Shown one piece after another: positions 32,922 to 40,902 of a stretch of DNA of 41,532 nucleotides. The notes under the pieces are model-generated. The model did not search any database and had not been told where the DNA came from. It was given only the letters and a program-made list of their open reading frames with translations. The stretch's first letter is position 1, and every line of letters starts with the position of its first letter. The DNA is taken from assembly GCF_004353915.1 (NCBI RefSeq), contig NZ_SMRP01000045.1:1-41532 (forward strand). The letters run 5' to 3'. The translations under genes were made by a program, and so were the position numbers. This DNA comes from Paraburkholderia silviterrae (GTDB lineage Bacteria > Pseudomonadota > Gammaproteobacteria > Burkholderiales > Burkholderiaceae).

Positions 32922-35152
32922 GCCCAGCCTCCCATCTCGACATCGCTGGGCCGGCGTTCGAGCTTCGCGCACTCGGCCAGCGCGGCGCGGCGCAGATGCC
33001 GCATCGACACGGCAGAGCCCGCGTCGGCGGCGAGAAAGGCCGCGTAGATGACGATATTGCGGATGCTGCCGCCCGCCACGTTCAGCCGCGCGAGCTGCGC
33101 GAAGTCCACGCCATCCACGGGCACGCCGCTCGCGAACAGCCGCTGCCAGATCTCCATGCGCTGCGCGTAGTCGGGGAACGGGAAGCTCACCACGAAGCGC
33201 AGCCGCCGCATGAACGCCGGATCGATCGCGTTGCGCAGGTTCGTGGTGAGGATCGAGATGCCGCGATACGACTCCATGCGCTGCAGCAGGTAGCTCACTT
33301 CGAGATTCGCGTAACGGTCCTGGCCTCGCTCCACTTCGCCGCGCCGCCCGAAGATCGCGTCGCACTCGTCGAACAGCAGGATCGCGCCGCTCGCCTGCGC
33401 GGCGTCGAACACACGGCACAGGTTCTTCTCGGTCTCGCCGATGTATTTGCTCACCAGCTGGCTCAGGTCCACGCGGAACACGTCGAGGTCGAGCGCCGTG
33501 CCCAGCACTTCGGCCGCCATGGTCTTGCCCGTGCCGCTCGGCCCGTGGAAGAGCGCGGCGAGCCCGAGCCCGCGCTCGTCGCCGCGCGCGATGCCCCAGT
33601 CGTCATGCACGAGGCCGCGATGGCGCGCGTGCGCGAGCACGTCGCGCAGGGTGTCGAGCTGGTCGGCGGGCAGCACCAGCTCGGACCACGCGGTGCGCCG
33701 CGCGAGCCGCTGCGCGAGCACGGCAAGCTCGTTGCGCCCGCCCGCGCGCGCGGCGCGCCAGAGCCGCGTGCCGATGGGCGCGCCCGTCTCGGCGTGCGCG
33801 CGCCGCGCGATCGTCTCGATCGTCGCGGCATCGAAATCGAATTGCGCGGCCACGGGCTCGATCGCTTCATCGAGCGCGTCGCTCGTGCCACCGCTCATGC
33901 CGCCGCTCGTGCCGTCGTTGTTGCGCTCGCGCGGTGCGAGCCCGCTGCCCAGCGCGGCGCGCCACAGCTCGCGCTGCTCGGCGCGCAGCGGGCGTACGAC
34001 GTCGAAGACGTGCAGCGCGCGCCGGCCGTAGCGCGCCGGGTGCCGCGCGCCCACCGCGACCGGCGTCGCGAAGCGCTCGAGAAAGTGACCGAGGCTCATG
34101 CGCGCGGTGGCGTCGGGCAGTTCGTGAGCGTCGATGAAAAGCGCCGCGCCGCGCAAACGCGCCTCGCGCTCCCAGCCGCGCGCACGGGCTTCCAGCTCGT
34201 CGGCCCGAGCACCCAGCACGGCGGCGTCGAGCGCGAACGTGAGCAGCCCGAGCTGAGCGAACGCATAGGCGGCCACCTGCTGCTGCCCGCCGCGATCGTC
34301 GCCGGTGAGGAGCACGAGCGGCTGCGTCGCGCGCGCGAGGTCCGGCGCGAGCACCTCGGCAATCTCGCGCGCAACGGCGGCGTGCGTGGCCACGAGTGCG
34401 GCAGGCGGATCGATGGGGCTCACGCAGCCGTCGATGCGCGCATCGAGCTCGCTTACGCCGGTCAACTCGTGCAGGAAGGCTTCGTCGATGCGCAGCGGCG
34501 CGAGCGTGAGCGGCCCGCCCCGCCGGAAATCCACGAGCCCCCAGCGACGCAGCGGGCCCGATGGGGAGAGCGCGCTCCAGTGGGCGTCGTCGAACGCGGC
34601 GAGCGCAAGGCCGAAGTTCGGGTAATCGCGCGCCGGGTCACCTTGGGCGAACGCGCATAGCGCGCCGAAACCGGGCGCGAGTTCGATGCCCGCGCACATC
34701 ACGACGATCCGGCGTTCGAACGTCGAGAGGCCGAGGCGCAAGCACGCGATGTCGAGCGCGCTGTTGCAGGCGGCGAGTGGTGCGTCGGCAGTGCCGGCTT
34801 GATCGGCTTGATCGGCTTGATCGGCTTGATCGGCTTGATCGGCTTGTTCGGCTTGTTCGGCTTGTTCGGCTTGTTCGGCTTGTTCGGCTTGTTCGGCTTG
34901 TGCCGCTTGTGCCGCTTGTGCTGCTTGTGCCGCTTGTGCTGCTTGTGCCACCAGATCCGGCGCTTCGGCGTGTTCCGGCCACGCGCCTTGCGCCGCTGCG
35001 CCCTCGCCCACCGCAGCGCGCCCCGCGCCCGTACCCGCGTCCGCCGCCGCATGCGCGTGCCGCTCCAGCAGCGCGCGCACGCGCGCGATCTCCGCGGCGA
35101 GCGCGCACTGGTTGGCTTCGAGCCACGCGGACAGGGCATCGTCGAGCTTCAA
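32918..35152 (-). CDS. AAA+ ATPase of the eCIS, Afp15-like
   Basis: A 744-residue AAA+ ATPase, the only energy-coupling protein of eCIS loci (Afp15/Pvc15), thought to act in assembly or cargo loading. Walker A GPSGTGKT is near residues 534-542, Walker B ILLFDECDAIFG near 588-598, sensor-1 LTTNLRNAID, and the distal arginines in RRLRFVVSFPFPD. The N-terminal half has its own domain with ALDAAVLGARADEL and LIDAHELPDATARMSLGHFL. The proposed start is TTG at 35152, which overlaps the upstream stop as TTGA; no ATG fits better. Residues ~70-117 are pure QAA, then QAE, then QAD tripeptide repeats, an unusual insertion. Confidence 0.87.
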   Translation of the reverse strand: MKLDDALSAWLEANQCALAAEIARVRALLERHAHAAADAGTGAGRAAVGEGAAAQGAWPEHAEAPDLVAQAAQAAQAAQAAQAAQAEQAEQAEQAEQAEQAEQADQADQADQADQADQAGTADAPLAACNSALDIACLRLGLSTFERRIVVMCAGIELAPGFGALCAFAQGDPARDYPNFGLALAAFDDAHWSALSPSGPLRRWGLVDFRRGGPLTLAPLRIDEAFLHELTGVSELDARIDGCVSPIDPPAALVATHAAVAREIAEVLAPDLARATQPLVLLTGDDRGGQQQVAAYAFAQLGLLTFALDAAVLGARADELEARARGWEREARLRGAALFIDAHELPDATARMSLGHFLERFATPVAVGARHPARYGRRALHVFDVVRPLRAEQRELWRAALGSGLAPRERNNDGTSGGMSGGTSDALDEAIEPVAAQFDFDAATIETIARRAHAETGAPIGTRLWRAARAGGRNELAVLAQRLARRTAWSELVLPADQLDTLRDVLAHARHRGLVHDDWGIARGDERGLGLAALFHGPSGTGKTMAAEVLGTALDLDVFRVDLSQLVSKYIGETEKNLCRVFDAAQASGAILLFDECDAIFGRRGEVERGQDRYANLEVSYLLQRMESYRGISILTTNLRNAIDPAFMRRLRFVVSFPFPDYAQRMEIWQRLFASGVPVDGVDFAQLARLNVAGGSIRNIVIYAAFLAADAGSAVSMRHLRRAALAECAKLERRPSDVEMGGWA
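34801..34944. repeat. Sixteen-copy 9-bp tandem repeat in the ATPase gene
   Basis: Sixteen units of 9 bp follow without interruption: gatcggctt five times (34801-34845), gttcggctt six times (34846-34899), then gtgccgctt/gtgctgctt five times (34900-34944). On the coding strand they give five QAA, then six QAE, then five QAD repeats. Each block is homogenised, which suggests recent expansion by slippage or unequal exchange. Confidence 0.95.
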
Positions 35153-36444
35153 AATTGCACCTGTGGGCTCACAAAGGCATGCGTGCCCGGGTCGAGGTCG
35201 AGCGGGCTGTCGACGCCATCCACGCGCACGCGCACCAGGTACAGGCCGCCCGGCACGCCCTGCGTGTTGATCGTCACCGAGTCGGGCAAGGCAATGCCGT
35301 CCGCCGCGGCGTCGAACATGTAGCTCTGCGGCGCGGTGCCGGCCGGCGGGTCGAGCCGGTTGAGCAGCAGCGAAACCTTCTGCGTGGCCACGAGCGCCGG
35401 GTCGAGCGTCACGGTCACCGGCACGATGGGCGGCTTGACCGAGTTGTCCGGCGCGCCAAGCGTGATCAGATAGTTGTTGGGTGGCGTGGCCGAGCGGCGC
35501 ACGCGCGGCTGCAGCATGAAGGTCGCCACATTCGACTGGGCGAACGTGACGGGCGGCGTTGCGTCGAACTGGACCTGGCGCACGACCGTGAGCGTGTTCA
35601 GGCCCGCGCTCAGTGGCGGCAGCGTCACGCTCACCGCCGCGCCGGTGCCGATCACGGTGGGCGTTTGCGGCGCCCCCGCATTGCCGCCGAACACGACGAC
35701 GGTGCTGGCGCCGGTGAGGTTGGAGCCGGAAACGATGAGCGTCGCGTTCGGCGCGTACGGCACGATCTGCGGGGCGATCGCATCGATGACAGGCTCGACG
35801 AACGGCTTCACCACGAGATTGCGGCTCAGCACCGGCAGCGGCGCGATGACGGGCCTGCTCGTTTCGATCAGCAGCACGGAGACCGCATAGGCCGCCGACA
35901 CGCGGAACTTGCTCTGGAACGCGGTCCACAGCTTCGAAAGCTCCTCGGTGCCGATCTGCTGCGGGACGATCTTGACCATCTCGACCTGGTTGGCGAGGTC
36001 CGCGCTCGCGAGCGCCTTGTCGATGGGCGTGGCCGGCGCCTGGAACACCTTGGCGATCTTGTCGCGAAAGAGCACCGGCACTTCGTGGAGCGCCTGCATG
36101 CCGATGCCGAGCATGATCTGGGCCTCGTAGTCGCCGGCGCTATAAGCCGTCAGCAGGTAATGCAGATCGATCGCGAGCGGCGCGCGGCCGATCACCGAGC
36201 CGTCGCTCGCGCGGGTGGGCAAGCCCACCTCGCGCCAGCCCGGGTTGTAGGTGACGTGGTACAGGAACAGGTTCAGATTGGTCACTTCGCCATCGGCGCT
36301 GGTGACGAGATGATCGGGCGGCGCGGACGAGGTCGTCGCGCCGCCGAGCAGCGTCGAGAGCGTGAGCCGCGCCGCCGCGACCGCGTCGTCGATCACGGCT
36401 GCAATGACGCGCGACGTCGCGGCAATCGCGAGCGCGGTGCTCAT
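35149..36444 (-). CDS. DUF4255 tube/sheath terminator, Afp16-like
   Basis: A 431-residue protein. The first ~190 residues are the DUF4255 (Pvc16 N-terminal) domain: VIAAVIDDAVAAARLTLSTL, VTNLNLFLYHVTYNPGWREV, LHYLLTAYSAGDYEAQIMLG and LSKLWTAFQSKFRVSAAYAV. In Afp this family caps the tube and ends its growth. A C-terminal IPT/TIG-like beta domain follows (IVPYAPNATLIVSGSNLTGA and later strands), then a final VPGGLYLVRVRVDG domain. The start at 36444 overlaps the previous stop by 4 bp (ATGA). Confidence 0.88.
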   Translation of the reverse strand: MSTALAIAATSRVIAAVIDDAVAAARLTLSTLLGGATTSSAPPDHLVTSADGEVTNLNLFLYHVTYNPGWREVGLPTRASDGSVIGRAPLAIDLHYLLTAYSAGDYEAQIMLGIGMQALHEVPVLFRDKIAKVFQAPATPIDKALASADLANQVEMVKIVPQQIGTEELSKLWTAFQSKFRVSAAYAVSVLLIETSRPVIAPLPVLSRNLVVKPFVEPVIDAIAPQIVPYAPNATLIVSGSNLTGASTVVVFGGNAGAPQTPTVIGTGAAVSVTLPPLSAGLNTLTVVRQVQFDATPPVTFAQSNVATFMLQPRVRRSATPPNNYLITLGAPDNSVKPPIVPVTVTLDPALVATQKVSLLLNRLDPPAGTAPQSYMFDAAADGIALPDSVTINTQGVPGGLYLVRVRVDGVDSPLDLDPGTHAFVSPQVQF

Positions 36445-37160
36445 TGCCGCTCCCGGTCGCGCGTGCGCAGGTAGGCGTCGAGCGAGGGACGGCGCGGCCC
36501 GGCGGCGCGCTCGCGCGCGCTCGTGCCCGGTGCTGGCGCCGTGGCGGGGGCCGCGACCGCGCGCACGTCGATATGGCCAATGCGCACCGTCACGGTGGGG
36601 GGCTCGCTCGGGCGCGCATCGCGGCGCGCCGCCTCGCGGCCGCGTGGCTCGCGTGGCACGCCATCGGGATGCGCGCGCTCGATGCCGGCAAGCGGTGCCC
36701 CATCGGACGGCCATGCGCGGAGCGGTGCGGCCGTCGCGGGGACCGCGCCGTCCATCTCCGCGCGATCGCCGGTGAAATGCCGATTGCGTTCGGCATCGCC
36801 GTTGTCGTGTAGCGAGGTGCGCAACGGTAAGAGACGTGGCGCGGCCGCCCCAGTGAGCGCCGCGCCGCGTGATGCGCGCCGCGCTTCATGCTGCGGGTCA
36901 GTGGGCGACGCGTCGAGCGTGTACGGCCATGGCCCTTCGTGCCCGCTCTGCTCGCGCGGCTCGTCAAGCTGCGTGATGCGGCGCTCGCGCACGCCCCGCG
37001 ATGCGCCCTCGCGGCTCGTCTCGTACGTTTGCGCATCCAGGGCTGGCGCATCGGCTGGCGCCCACGCGGGCGCGTCGCCGTAGCGGTAGCGCGGCCGGGG
37101 ACGCAGCCGCGGCCCCTGCCCCGTCGCGAGCGCCGCGATCCGTTCGAGATAGCGGCTCAC
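36441..37160 (-). CDS. Disordered eCIS protein of unknown function
   Basis: A 239-residue protein rich in Arg, Ala, Pro and Asp and mostly predicted disordered. It begins with GTG (GTGA overlap with the previous gene): VSRYLERIAALATGQGPRLR. The C-terminus has two ordered-looking elements, VTVRIGHIDVRAV and RRPSLDAYLRTRDRERQ, of the kind seen in short linker proteins of other eCIS and tailocin-like sets. I know no function. It follows the zinc-ribbon protein gene and precedes the tube-terminator gene. It has no hydrophobic segment, and it is far shorter and less helical than a tape-measure protein. Confidence 0.65.
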   Translation of the reverse strand: MSRYLERIAALATGQGPRLRPRPRYRYGDAPAWAPADAPALDAQTYETSREGASRGVRERRITQLDEPREQSGHEGPWPYTLDASPTDPQHEARRASRGAALTGAAAPRLLPLRTSLHDNGDAERNRHFTGDRAEMDGAVPATAAPLRAWPSDGAPLAGIERAHPDGVPREPRGREAARRDARPSEPPTVTVRIGHIDVRAVAAPATAPAPGTSARERAAGPRRPSLDAYLRTRDRERQ

Positions 37161-37954
37161 CGTATCCGCTCCAGGTAGCGCCTGCGCCGTGCGTCGGGAA
37201 GCGCGAGAATCGCCGCCTCGGACCAGCCGTACGCGCTCGCGAGCGCATCGACGTCGTCGATCAGGTGCTGGGCGCGCGCGCTCAATTCGTCCCACAGGAA
37301 CTCGCCGATATCGACTGCGAAGCGCAGCGCGTGGCCGCAGTCCGGGCACGTCATCGCCAGCTCGATCGACGAAGCGTCGCTCAGCCGCTCGATCGCGTCG
37401 GCAACGGCGTCGGTCACGGCGTCGCTAAGGTTGCCGGTCACGGAATCGCGGAGGTCGTCGCCAGGTCCGTCGCCGGGGCCGTCACTAGCGGCGCCATCAA
37501 GCGCCGCATCGACGGCCCGTGCGCCGCTGTGCTCGATGCAGCGCGCGATCAGCGTGCGAGCGGCCGCACGCGGCTCGGCGCAATCGGCAATCGACGCGAG
37601 GTCGTGGCTATCGGGCAAGCGAAAGGCGATCGTGCGTCCCGCGACTTCCACCGTCCCTCGATCGATTTCGCCGTCCGCGGCGCTCACGCTCGCGCGCGCC
37701 GACAAGTCGACGCTCGTGTCGAGCTTGCACGCGCACGCCTCGCACTCGGCCACACCCTCGACGAGCGGCCCGAAGGCCGCGACACGGCTCGCGATCAGCA
37801 GCTCGTCGCGCCGCCGCAGCGCGAGCCACGCGAGCGCGTCGCGCGGCTCGCCCGTGAACGCCTCGAGGATCGACAGCGCGCGGTCGATCGGATGCTCGCG
37901 CTCCCCTCGCTCCCACAGGGCAAGCAGCGTCTGGCTGTCCGGCAGGCTGCGCAT
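37157..37954 (-). CDS. Zinc-ribbon-like eCIS baseplate-associated protein
   Basis: A 265-residue protein. The N-terminal domain is helical (LPDSQTLLALWERGEREHPI, DRALSILEAF, ALRRRDELLIASRVAAFG). Two cysteine pairs, CEAC near residue 71 and CPDC near residue 203, each open a beta segment (KLDTSVDLS, HALRFAVDIGEF), as in T4-like baseplate proteins that bind zinc. A Gly/Asp/Ala-rich stretch at ~155-190 lies between. Similar proteins follow the tube gene in other eCIS loci, but I cannot name the exact family. The start has AGGA 6 nt upstream. Confidence 0.7.
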   Translation of the reverse strand: MRSLPDSQTLLALWERGEREHPIDRALSILEAFTGEPRDALAWLALRRRDELLIASRVAAFGPLVEGVAECEACACKLDTSVDLSARASVSAADGEIDRGTVEVAGRTIAFRLPDSHDLASIADCAEPRAAARTLIARCIEHSGARAVDAALDGAASDGPGDGPGDDLRDSVTGNLSDAVTDAVADAIERLSDASSIELAMTCPDCGHALRFAVDIGEFLWDELSARAQHLIDDVDALASAYGWSEAAILALPDARRRRYLERIR

Positions 37955-37962
37955 CGCACGTC

Positions 37963-38481
37963 CTATGGGTTGAGGGTGGGCTCGGTCGGTTCGGTCACCG
38001 AAGTGTCGCGCTCCCACCCCTCGTTTTCGAGCTTGATATGCTGGATCGCCACGGCGTTCGCGTTCGCATCGAGATCGGGCTGTGCCTGGTACTCCGAAAC
38101 CCAGCAGCGGAACACCTTGTACGCGATCACTTTCTGCCCCGCCTCGTTGTAGAGCTCGATGATGATGTCCTTGCGAAAGTCGGCGAGCGACACCTCCGCG
38201 CCGAGCCCCGCGCCGAGATTCCAGACCTTGTTCGCCCACGCTTCGAAGTCGAGGTCGTGCGTGACGCCGCGCTCGATCGTGACCGCGTCGAACTCGGTGC
38301 GGCCCGGCGATTTGCGCGTCGTGCTCGGGTCGCCGCCTTCGCGATGCTTGACGACCTCGGTCGTGCGCTTGAGCATGCTCACCTTGCTCACGCCCGCGAC
38401 GTAGTGGCCGTCCCACTTCACCTTGAATTTGAAGTTCTTGTACGGATCGAAGCGTTTCGGATTGACACTGAATTGCGCCAT
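37963..38481 (-). CDS. Inner tube protein, T4 gp19-like (Afp1/Pvc1 type)
   Basis: A 172-residue tail-tube protein. The sequence FDPYKNFKFKVKWDGHYVAG, the segment VSMLKRTTEVVKHREGGDPS and RKSPGRTEFDAVTIERGVTH are hallmarks of the T4 gp19/Hcp-like tube family of eCIS. Stacked hexamers of it form the tube that is driven into the target. The ATG at 38481 was chosen (GAGG about 9 nt upstream) rather than an in-frame ATG at 38496 inside the sheath gene. Only one tube gene is present, whereas Afp and PVC carry several paralogues. Confidence 0.93.
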   Translation of the reverse strand: MAQFSVNPKRFDPYKNFKFKVKWDGHYVAGVSKVSMLKRTTEVVKHREGGDPSTTRKSPGRTEFDAVTIERGVTHDLDFEAWANKVWNLGAGLGAEVSLADFRKDIIIELYNEAGQKVIAYKVFRCWVSEYQAQPDLDANANAVAIQHIKLENEGWERDTSVTEPTEPTLNP

Positions 38482-38492
38482 GTTCGTGCACC

Positions 38493-40310
38493 TCACGAGG
38501 AGCCGGTCTGGCCGGCGAGCTGCTGGATCTGCAGCACCACGAACTCGGCGGGCCGCAGCGGCGCGAAGCCGACCAGAATATTCACCACGCCGACGCTCTG
38601 GTCATACGGCGTAGTCGTCTCGCTGTCGCACTTCACGAGGTACGCGTCCTTGGGCGTCGTTCCCGCGAATGCCTGCTGCAGGAACAGCGACTGCATGAAC
38701 GCCTGCACGTTCAGGCGGATTTGCGACCACAGTGGCTCGTCGTTCGGCTCGAACACGACCCACTGCGTGCCGCGATACAGGCTCTCTTCGATGTAGAGCG
38801 CGAGCCGCCGCACAGGCAGGTACTTGTAGTCGTCGGTAAGCGCGTCGGCGCCGCGCATCGTGCGCGCGCCCCACACCACGCTGCCCGTGAACTGGAAGGT
38901 GCGCAGGCAGTTCACGCCAACCGGATTGAGCTGCCCGTTGTCCGCATTGGTCATCGGCACGCTCAGCCCCTGCACGCCGGCCAGCGCCGCCGCCGTGCCC
39001 GCGGGCGCCTTCCACACACCGCGCGTGGCGTCGGTCTGCGCGATCACGCCCGCCACCGCGCCCGAAGGCGCAAAGTTCGCAAGCTGGCCCGGCCGCAGCG
39101 GATCGGCCTCGACCAGCATCGGGAAATAGATCGCGCCGTAGTCGCCGCCCGCCGTGAGATTCAGGCCCGCGGGGCCCGCCTGCGCCTGCGCCACCGTGGT
39201 CCAGTCGCTCGGGGAATCGACCAGCAGCACAGCGCGGCGCGACTTGCAGTACACGAGCGCGAGCGGATACACCGTCGTGAAGAACACACTCGTGGACGAC
39301 CACGTGCTCGTGTCGGGCGGAATGCACAGCAGGTTGAAGATGTCGGTGTTCTCGAGCGCGTAGATGCCGGTCTTGCTGCCGTCGACTGGCGTGTAGAGCT
39401 TCGGGTCGGTGATGAACGCACTATCCACGCCGCCGCTCAGATTCGGCCAGGGGCCGAGCGTATTGGGCGGATTCGGCGGCGACGCAAGCAGCGGCGGCTC
39501 CGCCGTGGCCGGCGGCGCGACGAGCGGGTTGGGCAGCACCGGCGTGCCGTCCGGGTTCTGCTGCATCAGCACCAGCTGCGATTCGATTGGCAGCACCTGG
39601 TCGATGCGCCGCGTGCCGTCCACGACCGAGACGTTGCGTATCGTTTCGCTCAGGCCGCTGCCGGTGTCGGTCACGAGCAGGTCGAACAACACGCCGGGGT
39701 CTGCATAGCCGAGGCTCGCGGCGACCGTGGCGTCGAGTTTGTTCGTCGCGACGTGCACCTGCACCGCGTTGCCCCACGTGCCCGGGCTTGCCGCCTGCAG
39801 CGCGAGGCCGATCGAGTCTGGGCCAGTCGCGTTCATGCGCGCGACGCCATCGCTTTGCGACGGCAACGAGAATGCCGAGCTGCTGCTCGAGGACGAACCG
39901 GAAACTGACGAAGCCGACGAAGCCGACGAAGCACTCGATGCACTCGATGCACTCGATGCACTCGATGCACTCGATGCACTCGATGCACTCGATGCGCTCG
40001 ACATCGACGAGGTGCTTGTGCTGCTGCTCGATGGCGAAGACGCGGCCATCCAGACGCGCACGATCACGGCCTGACCACCGCCGTTTGCGAAGAAGTCGCG
40101 CACTGAATAGCCGAGCGGATAGCCCGCTACGATGCCGCCGAACTGGCGGCCGAAGTCGGAGAAGCTGTTGATCACCGTGGGCGAGTTGAGCGGACCGCGG
40201 GCCGCGCGGCCGACGAAGGCGGTGATCGAGGTTGGCACGCCCGTGATCGCATGCACGCCGCTCGGCAGCTCTTCGACGTATACACCGGGATAGTTCAGGG
40301 TAGCGGGCAT
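38493..40310 (-). CDS. Contractile sheath protein with Ser/Ala repeat insertion
   Basis: A 605-residue sheath protein. The N-terminus LNYPGVYVEELPSGVHAITG and FVGRAARGPLNSPTVINSFS are typical of phage/eCIS sheaths. The C-terminus has RTMRGADALTDDYKYLPVRR, LALYIEESLYRGTQWVVFEP and VVNILVGFAPLRPAEFVVLQ, the conserved inter-subunit domain. Residues ~94-143 are an inserted Ser-rich stretch with about ten SSA tripeptides followed by poly-Ser. It sits in the variable N-terminal half, which faces outward in known sheaths. The start at 40310 has GGAGG about 10 nt upstream. It is the only sheath gene in this set. Confidence 0.93.
   Translation of the reverse strand: MPATLNYPGVYVEELPSGVHAITGVPTSITAFVGRAARGPLNSPTVINSFSDFGRQFGGIVAGYPLGYSVRDFFANGGGQAVIVRVWMAASSPSSSSTSTSSMSSASSASSASSASSASSASSASSASSASSASSVSGSSSSSSSAFSLPSQSDGVARMNATGPDSIGLALQAASPGTWGNAVQVHVATNKLDATVAASLGYADPGVLFDLLVTDTGSGLSETIRNVSVVDGTRRIDQVLPIESQLVLMQQNPDGTPVLPNPLVAPPATAEPPLLASPPNPPNTLGPWPNLSGGVDSAFITDPKLYTPVDGSKTGIYALENTDIFNLLCIPPDTSTWSSTSVFFTTVYPLALVYCKSRRAVLLVDSPSDWTTVAQAQAGPAGLNLTAGGDYGAIYFPMLVEADPLRPGQLANFAPSGAVAGVIAQTDATRGVWKAPAGTAAALAGVQGLSVPMTNADNGQLNPVGVNCLRTFQFTGSVVWGARTMRGADALTDDYKYLPVRRLALYIEESLYRGTQWVVFEPNDEPLWSQIRLNVQAFMQSLFLQQAFAGTTPKDAYLVKCDSETTTPYDQSVGVVNILVGFAPLRPAEFVVLQIQQLAGQTGSS
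39931..40002. repeat. Eight perfect 9-bp repeats in the sheath gene
   Basis: Eight identical copies of gcactcgat run head to tail, with degenerate copies on both sides (three gaagccgac-type units at 39909-39930 and gcgctcgac at 40003). On the coding strand they encode repeated Ala-Ser-Ser. Perfect identity of eight copies points to recent expansion. Confidence 0.95.
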
Positions 40311-40389
40311 GTGTCGACTTCCTCCAAAGAGGCGCTTAACAATGATCGCAAACCGCATTGCGCGGCTTGCGCCTGCCGGCCGCGCGCGA

Positions 40390-40632
40390 CTAGCTGTGCG
40401 CGGCCCGATAGATCACGTGCCCATCGCGCAACTCGGTGCGGTGCGCGACCCCACGGCTCACGAGCCCGGCCAGTGCGCGCCGCACGTGCTCTTCGCTCGC
40501 GTTGGTGTGCCGCGGATCGAGCCACCAGCAACGAATCCCTTCGATGCTGTCTGCGGCGTTCGGATGCGAAGTCAGATAGGCAGCGATCTCGAACTCCAGA
40601 CACCGAACCATTTCGTCGTCCAATGTCGACAT
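40390..40632 (-). CDS. Small helical protein upstream of the sheath gene
   Basis: An 80-residue protein, MSTLDDEMVRCLEFEIAAYL followed by SHPNAADSIEGIRCWWL and SEEHVRRALAGLVSRGVAHR. The helices and a C-terminal beta hairpin (RTELRDGHVIYRAA) look like a small winged-helix module. Similar 70-100 residue proteins occur next to sheath genes in other eCIS sets, but I do not recognise a named family. The ATG at 40632 was taken because the extra residues from 40674 look non-conserved; no clear ribosome site is seen. It is the first gene in the minus-strand set and could be a DNA-binding regulator or an assembly helper. Confidence 0.65.
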   Translation of the reverse strand: MSTLDDEMVRCLEFEIAAYLTSHPNAADSIEGIRCWWLDPRHTNASEEHVRRALAGLVSRGVAHRTELRDGHVIYRAAHS

Positions 40633-40867
40633 ATGCGCTGGCCGAAAGGTAGTGTAGGGGGCTGCGCGTGCCAAGGTTGCAAGCTCGATGCCAGGGGAAG
40701 GGGGCGCGGGTGGCCGCGCTGGTGTGGGGGTGGGGGTTGCCGCGTGGCGCGTGTGTGTAGATGAATTGCCTCACCTGGGATGCGTGATGGAAGCGCTGCC
40801 GTCTATGTCGCATATGGCTCCCGCCTCAGGTGGGGGATTTTTACTGCATGCGATGAAAGTCCTTCAA
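40633..40867. other. Region upstream of the eCIS gene set, no gene seen
   Basis: About 235 bp with G-rich runs on the plus strand. I see no convincing coding region. It should hold the eCIS promoter on the minus strand, but no sigma-70 box pair with good spacing stands out there. Confidence 0.5.
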
Positions 40868-40896
40868 TTGACAATGGCCTCGGCGTTGACTATTTT
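40868..40896 (+). promoter_or_regulatory. Candidate sigma-70 promoter
   Basis: A consensus -35 TTGACA (40868-40873), a spacer of exactly 17 bp, and a -10 TATTTT (40891-40896). It points rightward, away from the eCIS genes. No gene follows, but a terminator lies about 70 nt downstream. Confidence 0.6.
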
Positions 40897-40902
40897 GAAA
40901 GC

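Noticed and set aside
34799..35323. Plus-strand open frame starting with a long IGL and FGL repeat
   Set aside because: It is the complement of the QAA/QAE/QAD tract of the ATPase gene and has no support of its own.
39903..40020. CRISPR array
   Set aside because: Units are 9 bp, contiguous and in frame within the sheath gene; no spacers and no cas genes.
12655..40632. Prophage or tailocin
   Set aside because: No capsid, portal, terminase, integrase, lysis or holin genes. A dedicated AAA+ ATPase, DUF4255 terminator and DUF4157 protein mark an eCIS.
12655..40632. Type VI secretion system
   Set aside because: No TssJ, TssL, TssM, TssB/C pair or ClpV. Hub and spike are separate genes rather than VgrG, and the sheath is a single long phage-type protein.
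40655..40680. Sigma-54-like promoter (TGGCAC on the minus strand) upstream of the eCIS
   Set aside because: The -24 TGGCAC is present at 40668-40673 but the required TTGC at -12 is missing (GCCC instead).
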